Below, one piece after another: positions 1 through 9,554 of a stretch of DNA of 64,000 bases. The stretch lies in assembly GCF_047511655.1 (NCBI RefSeq), contig NC_133386.1:76008501-76072500 (forward strand). The letters run 5' to 3'. The notes beneath the pieces were generated by a model. It made no database searches, was not told the origin of the DNA, and saw only the letters and a program-made list of their open reading frames with translations. Each line of letters opens with the position of its first letter. Position 1 is the first letter of the stretch. Position numbers and translations under genes: made by a program. Origin of the DNA: Castor canadensis (taxonomy: Eukaryota > Chordata > Mammalia > Rodentia > Castoridae).

Positions 1-64
1 CTGGCTTTGAACTGTGATCCTCCTGATCTCTGCCTCCTAAATAGCTAGGATTACAGGTGCCAGC
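1..64 (-). repeat. Composite B1-ID SINE, truncated by window edge
   Basis: Only the end of an antisense copy is present. It carries the 'cctcctgatctctgcctcc' and 'gctaggattacaggtgcc' phrases that mark the left monomer of the composite SINE found throughout the window. The rest lies upstream of base 1. Confidence 0.8.
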
Positions 65-625
65 TTAAGTTTTTGTGAATTTTTTTTAAACACTATGAGC
101 AATATGCAAATTTACACTGTTTATTACCAATGAAAAGAAAAAACGACATAAAACCTCAGCCAAGTGGATACTTTATCATTTGGATTCCTGGTGGGAATAT
201 TTAGCTTTTCACTATTGCCTTTTAATCTGGAATTTGATCTTCATTCTAATTTTCTCAAAACCACTGAACGTACTATTTATTTAACCAATAATTACTGATA
301 ACCTACTTCACCCTAAGGCACTGTACTAAGCCAGAGAAATAAACAGCAGTGCACAAAACCAGATGTGCTCCTCCCACAACTCAATAGAGGAAACAGACCA
401 TAAACAAAAGCACACATGAACCACTTTAGTAAGAAGTGCTAAGAAGTAAAGACCTGAATTTTCAAATACTAAAATGTTCATGTGCATACATATATCCACT
501 CATACAGGCTAATTGTTGAAGGCATTGCTTTTGAATTTTAATAGTTTGGATGACGTATTCAGGGATACTTTTTAAATTAACCTTTCTCCTGCATTTAGTG
601 TAACTTAGTACAAATAAAAACAGCA
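65..625. other. Gene-free upstream stretch
   Basis: AT-rich sequence without a convincing gene. Around 300-440 it resembles decayed ancient LINE-type fragments ('aaataaacagcagtgcacaaaa' style core). The same look recurs near 9300-9420 and 14040-14240. Nothing else is recognised. Confidence 0.4.
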
Positions 626-1347
626 ATGCATGTGAGCGTTAGCTGCTTTAGGCCTATTTTTTTCCTCCTCTGTGAAATAGAGTGCATAACCCGTCAGGTT
701 TGCCATCTCAGGAAGGCCAAGCAAGTTCTAAGAGCTGTCACAGGGAACCGCAGAGCCTGGCACAGGGCGCGCGGTGGACTGGGCCCTTCGCGCCAGGCGC
801 CCGTGCTAGCGCCTGGGTCGCGTGCCGAGCGGCGGGGCGCCCCGGCCGCGTACCGAAGGATAAACGTGGGGCATCCGGTTTTTTCACCCGAGCTGTTCTG
901 CCCGCCAATTTCCCTTTTCGGGAGAGCGACAGCCACTGCCTGCCAGTTCCTTCGGCAGCGGCCGCTGGGTGCCAACTCCAGCGCGGCGCCACCCAGCCAG
1001 CCGAGCTTCTCCACTCAGCCCTACACTGAGGCCACCCTGCCGCTGAAACTCAAGTCCACTCCCGGCTCCAGTGTCTTGGCGGACTTGGCTCGGGGCAGGC
1101 GTGTGGCCTCTCCTCCAACCACGGCTGTTAGTTTGAATTCTGGCGCCACTTCCGCGCCACCTAGGGCAGAGCGGCCCGCTAGACAGCAAAGCGATGGACA
1201 GCGGAGAGCCGGTGAGCGAGAGCGCGTCCGGGACAAGGGGGCGGGCGGCGCGCGCACCACGCCACGGAACATCCCAACAGAAGAGAGCCGCCGCGCGCGC
1301 TCCCGAGCGTTCGCACCAGTTAATGGACACGCCTCCTTCTCCCCCGT

Positions 1348-1435
1348 CCAATAGGAGCGAGAGGGAGGGACGGCCTCGGTCTGACTCGGGAGAAGCTATA
1401 TAGGGAGCTGCAGGCTGCTCTGTTCGTTCTTTTAC
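1348..1435 (+). promoter_or_regulatory. SNHG5: SNHG5 core promoter: CCAAT box, TATA box, 5'TOP start
   Basis: A CCAAT box sits at 1348-1352 and a TATA box at 1397-1402. About 30 bp further on is a pyrimidine tract that would start a transcript with C (C1429, less likely C1425) followed by T residues, the 5' terminal oligopyrimidine (TOP) arrangement. TOP starts are typical of snoRNA host genes and ribosomal protein genes. The start base is inferred from TATA spacing and the C-plus-pyrimidine rule, not from transcript data. Confidence 0.75.
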
Positions 1436-1467
1436 GTCGGGACCTCGGAGCTCAGCTGTGTTGGCAG
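1429..1467 (+). ncRNA. SNHG5: SNHG5 exon 1
   Basis: Short first exon from the TOP start to a strong 5' splice site (ggcag, then gtgagt). The 5' end is inferred. Confidence 0.7.
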
Positions 1468-1954
1468 GTGAGTGGGCGTCGCGGACGAGTAACCAAGGGA
1501 AGGATGGTGGCTCGTGGTCAAATTGGGCCCTTTAGTACTTTGGAACGACTTTGGAGGTTTCAGTGCTAACTGTTGAGCTTGCTCGTGGGGAACGCGCAGT
1601 TAGATCGCCACGTGTTCTTGAGCTGTGGTCAGTGGCCCCTGGCTGGGAATTTAGGAGTGAGAACACTGCTGGTCTCCATCGCCGCCGCGCGCAGCAGGGT
1701 TGCAGGCCTCCGCCAGCCGGCTGCTCTGAGCCTAAGCGGCGGCGGGAAGACTGCTGCTGGAGGACCTGTGGATTAAGGGGATATTTGCTATACAAGCGTC
1801 TTCCTCCCGTCGCCTGATTAGAATGGAACTGGGGCTTGTTTGTTCTCTGGCGGCATTGTGTGCAGTTTGGATTAATGAGAGGGAGGCGATTAGGACTTAA
1901 AAAACCACGTGACGTTCTGTGAGGCTGTTTGATCTGAAACAAGCTCTCCCGCAG

Positions 1955-2010
1955 GAACAATGGCGCTGTCTTTCTGTGATGAATCAGAGCAGTTACGCGA
2001 GGATGCCACG
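1955..2010 (+). ncRNA. SNHG5: SNHG5 exon 2
   Basis: A 56-nt exon between a ctctcccgcag acceptor and a cacg/gtaagg donor. It contains an ATG in fair context near 1960, but the frame soon closes in the spliced RNA; I treat it as non-coding. Confidence 0.65.
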
Positions 2011-2288
2011 GTAAGGACTTCTGAGGTTAAGTTTTCAAACTGACTGAACCTGTTGATGTAAAGCAATAGAAAACGGTACACCCATTTGAAATTTCCTCCT
2101 TTTCATCAGATGCGTGAGAAAACCTCAAAACATCTGAGATATTTAATGGGGAATAACTTGATTAAAACCTGACAGTCTTAACAGGTGTGTATTGAACCTA
2201 GTATTTTTCTGAGTAACTGAACATACTGTCAACCTGTGTGTAGACTGAAGTGGTTTTTGGTTTTTTTTTTTTTTTTGTCGATAAACAG

Positions 2289-2347
2289 CTTCCTGGACGT
2301 TGATGAGTAATGAAGTTATAGGTGTCACTGAGCCACTTAATATTGGA
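2289..2347 (+). ncRNA. SNHG5: SNHG5 exon 3 (probable)
   Basis: Bounded by a T-rich tract ending in acag (2285-2288) and a consensus gtaagt donor at 2348. The preceding T-run (about 2256-2277) serves as a polypyrimidine tract. Without transcript evidence the acceptor is moderately certain. Confidence 0.55.
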
Positions 2348-2411
2348 GTAAGTTATTTATTTAACAATAAATAAGTGTCCTATGTGTGTATGTATAAGGC
2401 ATGACGGGTCT

Positions 2412-2482
2412 GGTTAATGATGTAATCTATCCCGAAGCTGATTACCTGAAGAAAAGCATGTACGGATTCGGCTTCTGAGATA
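2412..2482 (+). ncRNA. SNORD50B: SNORD50B, box C/D snoRNA (U50B)
   Basis: Intronic C/D snoRNA in SNHG5 intron 3. C box is ATGATGT at 2417-2423 and D box CTGA at 2475-2478; candidate D' boxes are at 2438-2441 and 2446-2449. The guide stretches tatcccgaagctga and tacggattcggctt match U50B as I know it. Flanking GGTCT (2407-2411) and AGACC (2483-2487) can pair as an external stem. U50-family snoRNAs direct 2'-O-methylation in 28S rRNA (sites usually given as C2848/G2863 in human); which copy serves which site is from memory. The last C-box base is T rather than A. Confidence 0.9.
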
Positions 2483-2555
2483 AGACCATTATTTGTATGA
2501 TTCATTCATTTACACTGCATGGATTTTCATAACTCTGATATTTTTCTGCCAACAG

Positions 2556-2615
2556 TGAGAATTGTTGTCCTAAGAGGCCAGTTAGCTGTAAAATTCCTAG
2601 GATGGACCAACTTCT
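2556..2615 (+). ncRNA. SNHG5: SNHG5 exon 4
   Basis: Begins after tttttctgccaacag and ends at cttct/gtaagt. It lies between the two snoRNA-bearing introns. The segment from about 2576 resembles the start of exon 5 (both begin a ggccagtt...ctgt block), consistent with a duplicated intron-exon unit. Confidence 0.65.
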
Positions 2616-2660
2616 GTAAGTTAAGGTTGTTTACTTGATGAATGTTGTGTCCTTGGTCTA

Positions 2661-2733
2661 GTCTATGATGATCCTATCCCGAATCTGAATTTCTGTTGAA
2701 AAAACTTAACTTACGGATCTGGCTTCTGAGATA
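2661..2733 (+). ncRNA. SNORD50A: SNORD50A, box C/D snoRNA (U50)
   Basis: Second U50-family snoRNA, in SNHG5 intron 4. C box is ATGATGA (2665-2671, full consensus), a D' CTGA lies at 2685-2688 and the D box CTGA at 2726-2729. The D-box guide ttacggatctggctt is near-identical to that of SNORD50B. A perfect 7-bp external stem can form between 2654-2660 and 2732-2738. It acts as a nucleolar guide for 28S rRNA 2'-O-methylation with the core C/D proteins (fibrillarin, NOP56, NOP58, SNU13). Confidence 0.93.
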
Positions 2734-2816
2734 GACCATTGTAAGGACAACTTTTTAAGTGGCATTAAGTAATTTAAATGTTGCTAGTTTTATAACTCTT
2801 TTTTTTTCCCCCCCAG

Positions 2817-3003
2817 GGCCAGTTTTCTGTGGCATGAAAAGTTGGTGATAAGATAAACCACCAAGACAAAGAAAACATGATTAATTTTTTTTTTAATTGA
2901 AAAGTGCAGCATGAGAGCATGGGATATTTTTAATGAAAAGTTCATGGACTTCAGCTTATAAAGCCTTGTCAAATTGTCCTGAATAAAGGTTCAATATGAC
3001 TTG
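2817..3003 (+). ncRNA. SNHG5: SNHG5 terminal exon
   Basis: Starts after a T/C-rich acceptor (tttttttttcccccccag) and carries the polyadenylation signal. The 3' end is placed 16 nt beyond AATAAA and is approximate. Confidence 0.65.
2982..2987 (+). terminator. SNHG5: SNHG5 polyadenylation signal
   Basis: Canonical AATAAA, followed 40-75 nt later by a T/GT-rich stretch (about 3025-3060) that could serve as the downstream element. Confidence 0.75.
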
Positions 3004-3667
3004 TAATTAAAACTGAAAGTTTATACTGATTGTGGAAGAGTTTTTGGTAACATTTTTGTGGATCCCATGGCATACACTGAGAAATGGGGTACTGAAAATG
3101 AGACATCACAGTCAGGAATGAGGGTGATTAGAGAAGGTAAGTGCCTGAGGAAATTGTGAGTTTGGATTAGTCTTGTGAACCAGAATAGCATCTTAGGTAA
3201 CTTAGATGGTTGGGTCCCATTCATATGTGGTCATTTTCTAGTTGCCAGGCCCAAAGTTACCTGTCACTGTTAAAATAGTTGACTTTTGTTTGCCATTTTT
3301 TGTGTGCACGTTGCTCTAGAATATAGTTTGGTTTGGGGCCCACAGAAACTAACGCAAATAGTTGAGATGATTTTGTAGAAATCAGCTCTTCAAAGGTTTA
3401 TTGCAGCCATGTGAAACTGGAGGGATTTACTTTCTACCTATTCAGTCTTCCCTCTTCCTACACTCAATCCTACTCTACAAAACTAACAATTCTGTAAGGA
3501 AAACTTTTGTGCCTGTCTGTACTTTGGATATAGTAGTGCTGCAAAAAAAATAGGCAGGGACTGTCTGCCTTAAATGTTTTAGCTCATTTGGTAACATTTA
3601 TGGTTACATAAATTATTGGGTTTCCTGTGGCATTTCCATACATGAAATATATCATACATTACTTGTG
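3004..3667. other. Gene-free stretch after SNHG5
   Basis: No exon, RNA gene or well-preserved repeat is recognised. Confidence 0.4.
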
Positions 3668-3766
3668 TCTTTGTTTGCATTTATTGGTGGCCCTGGAGTC
3701 TGAACTCACCTTCATGCTTACCAGGCATGTGCTCTTACCATTTGGGCTAATCTGCCAGCTTTCAAT
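3668..3766 (-). repeat. ID-type SINE fragment
   Basis: Antisense tRNA-like half ('ctgaactcaccttcatgctta...ccatttgggctaatctgccag'), quite decayed. Confidence 0.6.
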
Positions 3767-3769
3767 TGC

Positions 3770-4860
3770 CTATTTTTCTAAATTTGAATAAGGGGTTTTG
3801 CTAGTGCTTGAGTTCCCTATAGAATCTGGATATTATTTCCTTATAGTTTGCAAGTATCTTCTATTCTGTAGCTTTATGTGTGAAAATCCATTCTCAGCCA
3901 TTTTTGACAGTCTCATGAAATTGCCCAGGATAGCCTTAAAACTTTTGGTCCTACTTAACCTCCAAATAACACCAACAGCTGTTATTTCACCTCATGTTCC
4001 ATTGTGCAGAAGCCTTTTAAGTTTGATGTTTTGGCTTTTTTGCTCTTGTTACTATGCTTTTGGAGTTCTACCCAAAAAAAAATGCTTGCCTGTCCCAGTG
4101 GCCTGAAGTGTTTCCCCTTATTCTAGTAGTTTCAAGTCTAACCTATTCTGACTGGGGTGGGGTCCCAAATAATGTATACACATGAGTAAATGTAAAAGCA
4201 ATGAAATAAAAATATGCCAGTTGAAAAATATTTTTATTGTAACTATTGATCTAGTCCATGAACACAGAATGCCTTTGTGTGTGCCCTCTTAAGCTTATTT
4301 CAGCAAGATTTCATAGGTTTCATTGGACGAATACTTCCTTGGTTAAATATACCTAGTTAAAACTGTTGTGAAAGGGATTGTGCTCTTAGCAGTTCTTTTA
4401 TTGGTGCATAAAAAAGCTATTGAAGGCTGTGTAGCTCACTGGTAGGGCACACGTACAATCCCCTGTGTTCAGTAAAAAAACTATTTTACATTTTTGCTGT
4501 GCTGGGTATCAAACCCAGGGCCTTGGGTATGCCCTGCAGTTGATGTACCACTGAGCTACTCCAACCCACTGACTCTTTTTTTTTTTGTGACCTTAATAAA
4601 TTTGTTAGCTCTAATGGTAATTTGTGTTTTGTGACGTCTTGGGTTTTTGTATGTACAAAATGTCATCTATAAATAGATTGATCTATTTGGGGGAAATGTT
4701 TACTTTTACCAATTTTTTTTCTGTACCTATTGAGATCATTTTTTTATCCTTCATTATGTTGGTGTGGACATTTTGTCTCACATTGAAATATCCTTAGAAT
4801 AGTAAGTTTTTTAAAAGTTCTCAAAAAGATACTGTTTTACACCTGATTTAAGATTTATGT
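3770..4860 (-). mobile_element. Degenerate L1 ORF2 fragment, interrupted by SINEs
   Basis: Three antisense blocks follow L1 ORF2 order: 3770-4140 (block with 'gcagaagccttttaagtttgatg'), 4225-4365 (block ending 'cttggttaaatatacctag') and about 4600-4860. A B1 monomer (3903-3995) and an inverted ID pair split them. Stops and indels are throughout; it is inactive. Confidence 0.65.
4423..4570. repeat. Inverted pair of ID elements
   Basis: A sense ID copy (4423-4483, 'gtgtagctcactggtagggc') and an antisense copy (4492-4570, ending 'ccactgagctactccaac') lie about 10 bp apart, so a transcript could fold into a hairpin. These are tRNA-derived SINEs, not tRNA genes. Confidence 0.6.
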
Positions 4861-4904
4861 TCAGGTTCAGCTTTCTGTCATTGACAGGGTTTGTTTTAGC
4901 TAAT

Positions 4905-5165
4905 GTTTTCAGAGGTTGACCATTACTATGGGCCTGTGGCAAGGCAGCACATCATGATGCAGAGTATGTGGTGGAGCAATGCTGTTTACCTCATGCAAGC
5001 CAAAAGTTGAAAAGGTGCCAGGGTCCCAATATTTTGGCATGCCACCAATGACCTACTCCAAGCTAGGCCCCACCTCCTAAAGTTTCCACCACCTCCCAGT
5101 AGTCCCATCAGTTTAGGACCAGGGTTCTGAGATTAGTTATTTCCCAGTCTCCATTCTGGGATCTC
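4905..5165 (-). mobile_element. MaLR-type LTR fragment
   Basis: Antisense LTR piece with the phrases 'gggcctgtggcaaggcag', 'tttacctcatg' and 'ccccacctcctaaagtttcc' that recur in the other MaLR LTRs of the window (25 kb, 32 kb, 34 kb). Both ends are eroded. Confidence 0.6.
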
Positions 5166-5228
5166 AGCTGTGGATTAGTGTCAAGGAAAGGAGCAGTCAG
5201 GACCAAAGATTCCAGTTCTCAGGTGCCC

Positions 5229-5300
5229 TTGGCTGGAGGTAGAGGTCTTGACTGGCAAGCAGGGGGTTCTGTGTTCTATCCCCAACACCACATAAGGAAA
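5229..5300 (+). repeat. ID-type SINE
   Basis: Degenerate sense copy ending in 'ccccaacaccacataagg' with an A-rich tail. Confidence 0.5.
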
Positions 5301-5880
5301 ATACCATCATCCACCTCCCAAGGTGCCCTGTATAATTTCTGAAACTTCATAATAAACTTGGACTTCACCTGGTCTCTGCACATATTCAAATATGAACAGA
5401 TAGGGTGAGGCAAGATCAAAAGTATTGGCTGTATTAAGACAGCATTAAATGTAACAATGTGTACTATTTGGATCCAGAACCAATCTTTTGGGAGGAAAGA
5501 TGGTGGAGAGGGTCTAACTTCCAGGCAGGAAGGACTGGCAAAAGATAAGCAGGCCATCCTAGTAAACTCTAGTAAAAATTCTAATCCTAGCAAATGGGTG
5601 GAAAAGCCATGTAAACAGCCAAGCTCTTAGCAAGTAACTAAGTTTATGAGGTGTGTTAATCAGAACACACTTGACTAGGAAGTCAAGTGCAGTGCATATT
5701 GAGTTTCTAGCAAAAGAACTAATTTTAGAAGGCATTGAATGGTATATTTGAGCCTACTATATTTTCAGATAATCTGGAAACCTGACATTGGCAGATGTGT
5801 AAATTCTACTTTCAACTTTTAAAACTACTCTGAAGCAAGCATATCTGAGTCTTTTATAGCCAAGATCCATAAGGTCTTAA
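5301..5880. other. Gene-free stretch
   Basis: The open frame on the minus strand at 5276-5593 overlaps the ID tail and shows no domain. No other signal is recognised. Confidence 0.4.
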
Positions 5881-7644
5881 AAAGTTCATTAGTATATGAT
5901 AGTTATACATGGGGGTTTTGTCACATTTCCATATATGCACCCTGGTTTGGTTCATCCTGTCCCTTATTCTTTCCATACCCCCACACTCATACATGTATAG
6001 AAAGTATCTCACCCATATTCACCCTCCTTTACTCTCTTCATTTACCCTCCTCTCCCACTATTACTCTCCTCTTAACATGACCTGTTTTACATTCCTGTAC
6101 TTCATTGTTCAGTGGGTTTCTGTCTTGGTATTTTGTCTGTAAATACATTGCATTTTTAATCAATCAAACAGCCTCTATAACTTCCTTATCCTTTTCACCT
6201 TACTTTGTATTGTTCAACAGCTTTCAGTGCATTTCGTTGTGTCTTGTTCGTACACAGATGTGATATATAGTATTCAGTATCATTCTTTTCCTCTTCCCTT
6301 AATCTTAACAGTACCCCTTTTGGAAACATGTTTGTATGCACATATATGTATACATATGCATATAATAATGCTTGTATTTGTATTCAGATCTATCTTCCAC
6401 ATAGAAAACATGCGACCTTTGTCTGAACCTAGCTTACTTCACTTTAACATGATCTCCAGTTTCATCCATTTACCTGTGAGTAACAAAATTTCATTCTTTA
6501 TGGCTGAATAATATTCTAATATATATATATATATATATACATACATATATATGTACATACATCATTTTCTTAGTCCATCAGTAGTGGGGCATCTTGGCTA
6601 TTTCCATAGCTTGGCTATTACGAATAATGCTGCAATAAACATGAGTGTACAAATGTCTTTTTTTTTCTTTTTTCATTTTTACATTTACTTATGTATACGT
6701 TGCTTGTGCCATGTCCCCCCTACCCGTACCCCTACTTTCAGGCAGAACCTGTTCTACCCTCTTGTTCTCCGATTTTGTTGAAGAGAAAACATAGGAGATA
6801 AGAAAGACATCATTTTTGCTAGTTTGAGATAAAGATAGCTGTACAGAGAGGTTCCTAGTGTTGCTTTTATGCACTTGTATATTGCATCCCACATTGGTTC
6901 ATCTCTACCTGACCTCTTCACTACTTCCTAGTCCCCTTCCCATAGTGGCCTCTGCCAGTTTAAGATTACTTTATTCGCTCTTCTACAGGGAGCACATCAT
7001 CCACATTCAAATTTTAGGTGTTCTCCCCTTAGTGTATGACCCAGGTCCAATAATATTACTGCATTTGTTTTAGGTCTATAATCCACATATGAGGGAGAAC
7101 ATGCGAATTTTGACCTTCTAAGATGATGTTCTCCAGTTCCATCCATTTACTTGTGAATGACAAAATTTCATTCTTCTTTGTGGCTGAATAAAATTCTATT
7201 ATGTATAAATAACCACATTTTCTTGATCCATTCGTCAATTGTGGGGCATCTTGACTGTTCCCATATCTTGGCTATTATAAATAGTGTTGTGATAAAACAA
7301 GGGTGTGCAGGTGCTTTTGTAGTAATTTGAGTTGCATTCCTTCAGATATGTCCCTAGAAGTAGTATTGATGGATCATATGGCAGATCTATTGTTTTCCAA
7401 AGTGGTTATTGTAACCTGACTTAACATTCTTTTGGGTGTATCCCTTGGAGTAGAATTGCTGGATCATATGGCAATTCTATTTTTAGTTTTTTGAGGTGCC
7501 TCCACACTATTTTCCATAGTGGTTGTACTAATTTACATTCCCACCAACAGTGAAAGTGTATGAGGATTCCTTTTTCCCCTGTATCCTCACCAACATTTGT
7601 TTGTGTTCATGATAAGTCATTCTAACAGGAGTCAGGTGGGATCT

Positions 7645-7730
7645 TTTTTGTTGGTGGTGCTGTGGTTTGAACTCAGGGTCTCGAGCTTACAAAGCAGGTG
7701 CTCTACCTCTTAAGCCATTCCACCAGTCTG

Positions 7731-7785
<55 letters not shown>

Positions 7786-7915
7786 GGATATTTTTAAGAT
7801 AGGTTCTCCAGAACTATTTGCCCAGGCTAGCCTTGAACCCTGGTTCCCCTGATATCTGCCTTCCGAGTAGCTAGGAGTAACTAGGATTATACCCACAAGC
7901 TACTGGCACCTGGCC
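7645..7915 (-). repeat. Composite SINE containing a (GT)26 tract
   Basis: Full antisense composite SINE. The linker between its ID half and B1 half, normally 'tttttgtgatgggta', has become a perfect GT tract at 7733-7784. Confidence 0.8.
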
Positions 7916-7954
7916 AGTAATCTTTTCCCCCCTCAACCACCAACAGTACTAGGT

Positions 7955-8046
7955 AAGCTCTTGACTGGGGGAGGGGGTGGAACTGAACTAAGGGCCTTCA
8001 CATTTGTAAAGCAGGTGCGCTACCACTTGAACCACATCTCTAGTCT
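7955..8046 (-). repeat. ID-type SINE half
   Basis: Antisense copy with 'ggaactgaactaagggcct' and 'taccacttgaaccacatctc'. Confidence 0.65.
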
Positions 8047-8240
8047 AAGGTAGAATTTTAATGTGGTTTTGATTTGCATTTTCTTCATGGTCAGGGATGT
8101 TGAGCATTTCTTGTATTTTTTGGCCATTTGTACTTGCTCCTTTGAAAAATATCCATTCAGTTCCTTTGCCCATTTCTTCATTGAAGACCCTTTAAGTCTT
8201 TAAGGCTTTTGATTCTCTAGTGTGTTCTCTCTTTTAAGTT

Positions 8241-9002
8241 GTCAATATGTTTTGAAGGACAAAACTCCTTATTAAGCTAACAACTTAAGGTTCCTGATCT
8301 TAATTAATATTAACCATTTTAGTAACAAAAGGTATTACCCAGTAAATATTTGTAAATTAGAAAGCCAGTAGAGGCTAACATCCTCTCATGCTTAATTGAA
8401 AAATGCCATTGAGGTGTGTATTAAACAGTTTGAATTAGTACGTTTAGTGGAAATTGTTTATAATATAAAATGTTGAGCTTTCAAATTTTGTTCAATTAAA
8501 TTATACCTTTTGGGACATGAATCTCATTTTTATTCAAATATAAGTCTTCCACAGTCAATGAAAGATACATTAATGTCAGGTTTTAGAGAGGTAAAATGAT
8601 TAAAGGTGTAACCTTTTATAAAAACTCAAACTTCCTTGCTCATAAACTTCAGTAAGTGTACTTAACATTCAGGCTTCTCTCCACATTACTTGTTCAACAG
8701 CTATCCATCCTTCTGGTACCCAAATTTGTCACCCACAGATTCTTCTCTACATTTGAGTTGGTCATAAATCAACTTGTTTAATCCTGTGCAATAGAAAATA
8801 TTTCTCTTGTGTTTTATATCTCTATATAGCTTGCCCTTGATTTTTCTTGGCACCCTGAATTACTATTGACATAAAGTGAATAGAGTAAGTGTTTATCTCT
8901 GGCCTCCTTGGCAGAGACTAGTACTGTGTAATGTGTAAAGAGAATGCACAGCACTAATTTGGATTATGTCAACTAAGTAGATGTGATATGTTAAAAAGAT
9001 CC
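8241..9002. other. Gene-free stretch
   Basis: AT-rich, with no recognised gene or well-preserved repeat. Confidence 0.4.
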
Positions 9003-9113
9003 ACTGGGCCAAGTGGGGTGGAGCATGCTTGTAATCTTAGAATTCGGGAGGCTAAGGTAGAAGGATCAACAGCCTGGGCTACATAGGGAGACCCTATCTC
9101 AAAAAAAAAAAAT
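9003..9113 (+). repeat. B1-like SINE monomer
   Basis: Single 7SL-like monomer ('cttgtaatcttagaattcgg...ctgggctacatagggagac') with an A12 tail and no ID half. Confidence 0.75.
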
Positions 9114-9299
9114 CCATTGGGAGGCAAGGCAATAAAAACAGAACTGCAAAAAGAGGTCAGAGGGCTCCAAAGCAAACTATTTCACAACGTTGCCTGTTTT
9201 TTAAGTCTTTGCCAGCTTTGATAAAAGGGTAATGGCTCTTTTGTGTGAAATCTTAACAATTCAATCTTTTTATCATTTACTATAAAACATTAACTGGTG

Positions 9300-9545
9300 A
9301 AGTGTCTGGCCCTATTCTAGATACCTTAGATATGTCAATGAATGAAACAGATCTTTGGCCTTAAATTCTAAGATTTCTAATTTTAAACTTAAATTCTAGT
9401 AGGGGGAGAAAGACAATAACAATTTATAGACAAAGTTTCAAGCAGAAAGATAAGGGGGATCAGGAAATCAAGGGTGTGAAGTCAAATACTATTTTCACTA
9501 CATTTCACATACACTGTAACATTGAATCCTCACTTGTGAGGGTGC
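9300..9545 (+). repeat. Ancient LINE/MIR-like fragments (uncertain)
   Basis: 'ccctattctagatacc...aatgaaacagatc...ttctagtagggggagaaagacaataac' has the form of an old mammalian LINE 3' end, followed by a short MIR-like piece (9500-9540). Family not certain. Confidence 0.4.
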
Positions 9546-9554
9546 ATTTTTGTT

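Larger units (their letters stand above)
740..1470 (+). promoter_or_regulatory. SNHG5: CpG-rich promoter region of SNHG5
   Basis: A CpG- and GC-rich block of about 0.7 kb in otherwise AT-rich DNA, reaching from about 600 bp upstream of the TATA box into exon 1. Several long open frames cross it on both strands, as expected in GC-rich DNA with few stop codons; I do not regard them as genes. The asymmetric upstream extension leaves room for divergent transcription, but no minus-strand core promoter elements were evident. Confidence 0.7.
1429..3003 (+). ncRNA. SNHG5: SNHG5, snoRNA host gene (spliced lncRNA)
   Basis: Non-coding host gene for two U50-family box C/D snoRNAs. Five exons can be read from GT-AG boundaries: 1429-1467, 1955-2010, 2289-2347, 2556-2615 and 2817 to about 3003. 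The spliced RNA of roughly 400 nt has no long open frame. The snoRNAs lie in introns 3 and 4, with their D boxes 77 and 87 nt before the 3' splice sites, the usual spacing for intronic C/D snoRNAs. The gene ends at AATAAA (2982-2987). SNHG5 in other mammals is a short-lived TOP-class lncRNA whose introns supply U50 snoRNAs, and it lies upstream of SYNCRIP on the same strand, as here. Exon 3 is the least certain exon; the identity rests mainly on the snoRNAs. Confidence 0.88.
5885..8240 (-). mobile_element. Two overlapping L1 3' ends in antisense
   Basis: Antisense L1 3' UTR and ORF2 end. The 'catccatttacctgtgagtaac' to 'gctgcaataaacatgagtgt' block at 6400-6650 is repeated in diverged form at 7120-7310, each preceded by its own C/T-rich 3' UTR (5905-6150 and 6700-7060). 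This indicates two same-orientation 5'-truncated copies. The second runs on to ORF2 sequence at 8060-8240 and is split by SINEs at 7645-7915 and 7955-8046. An AT microsatellite (6519-6560) lies in the first copy. Confidence 0.7.

Noticed and set aside
626-1354. 242-codon open frame ending at the SNHG5 promoter
   Set aside because: Ala/Arg/Pro-rich, in CpG-rich promoter DNA, ends before the TATA box. No coding features.
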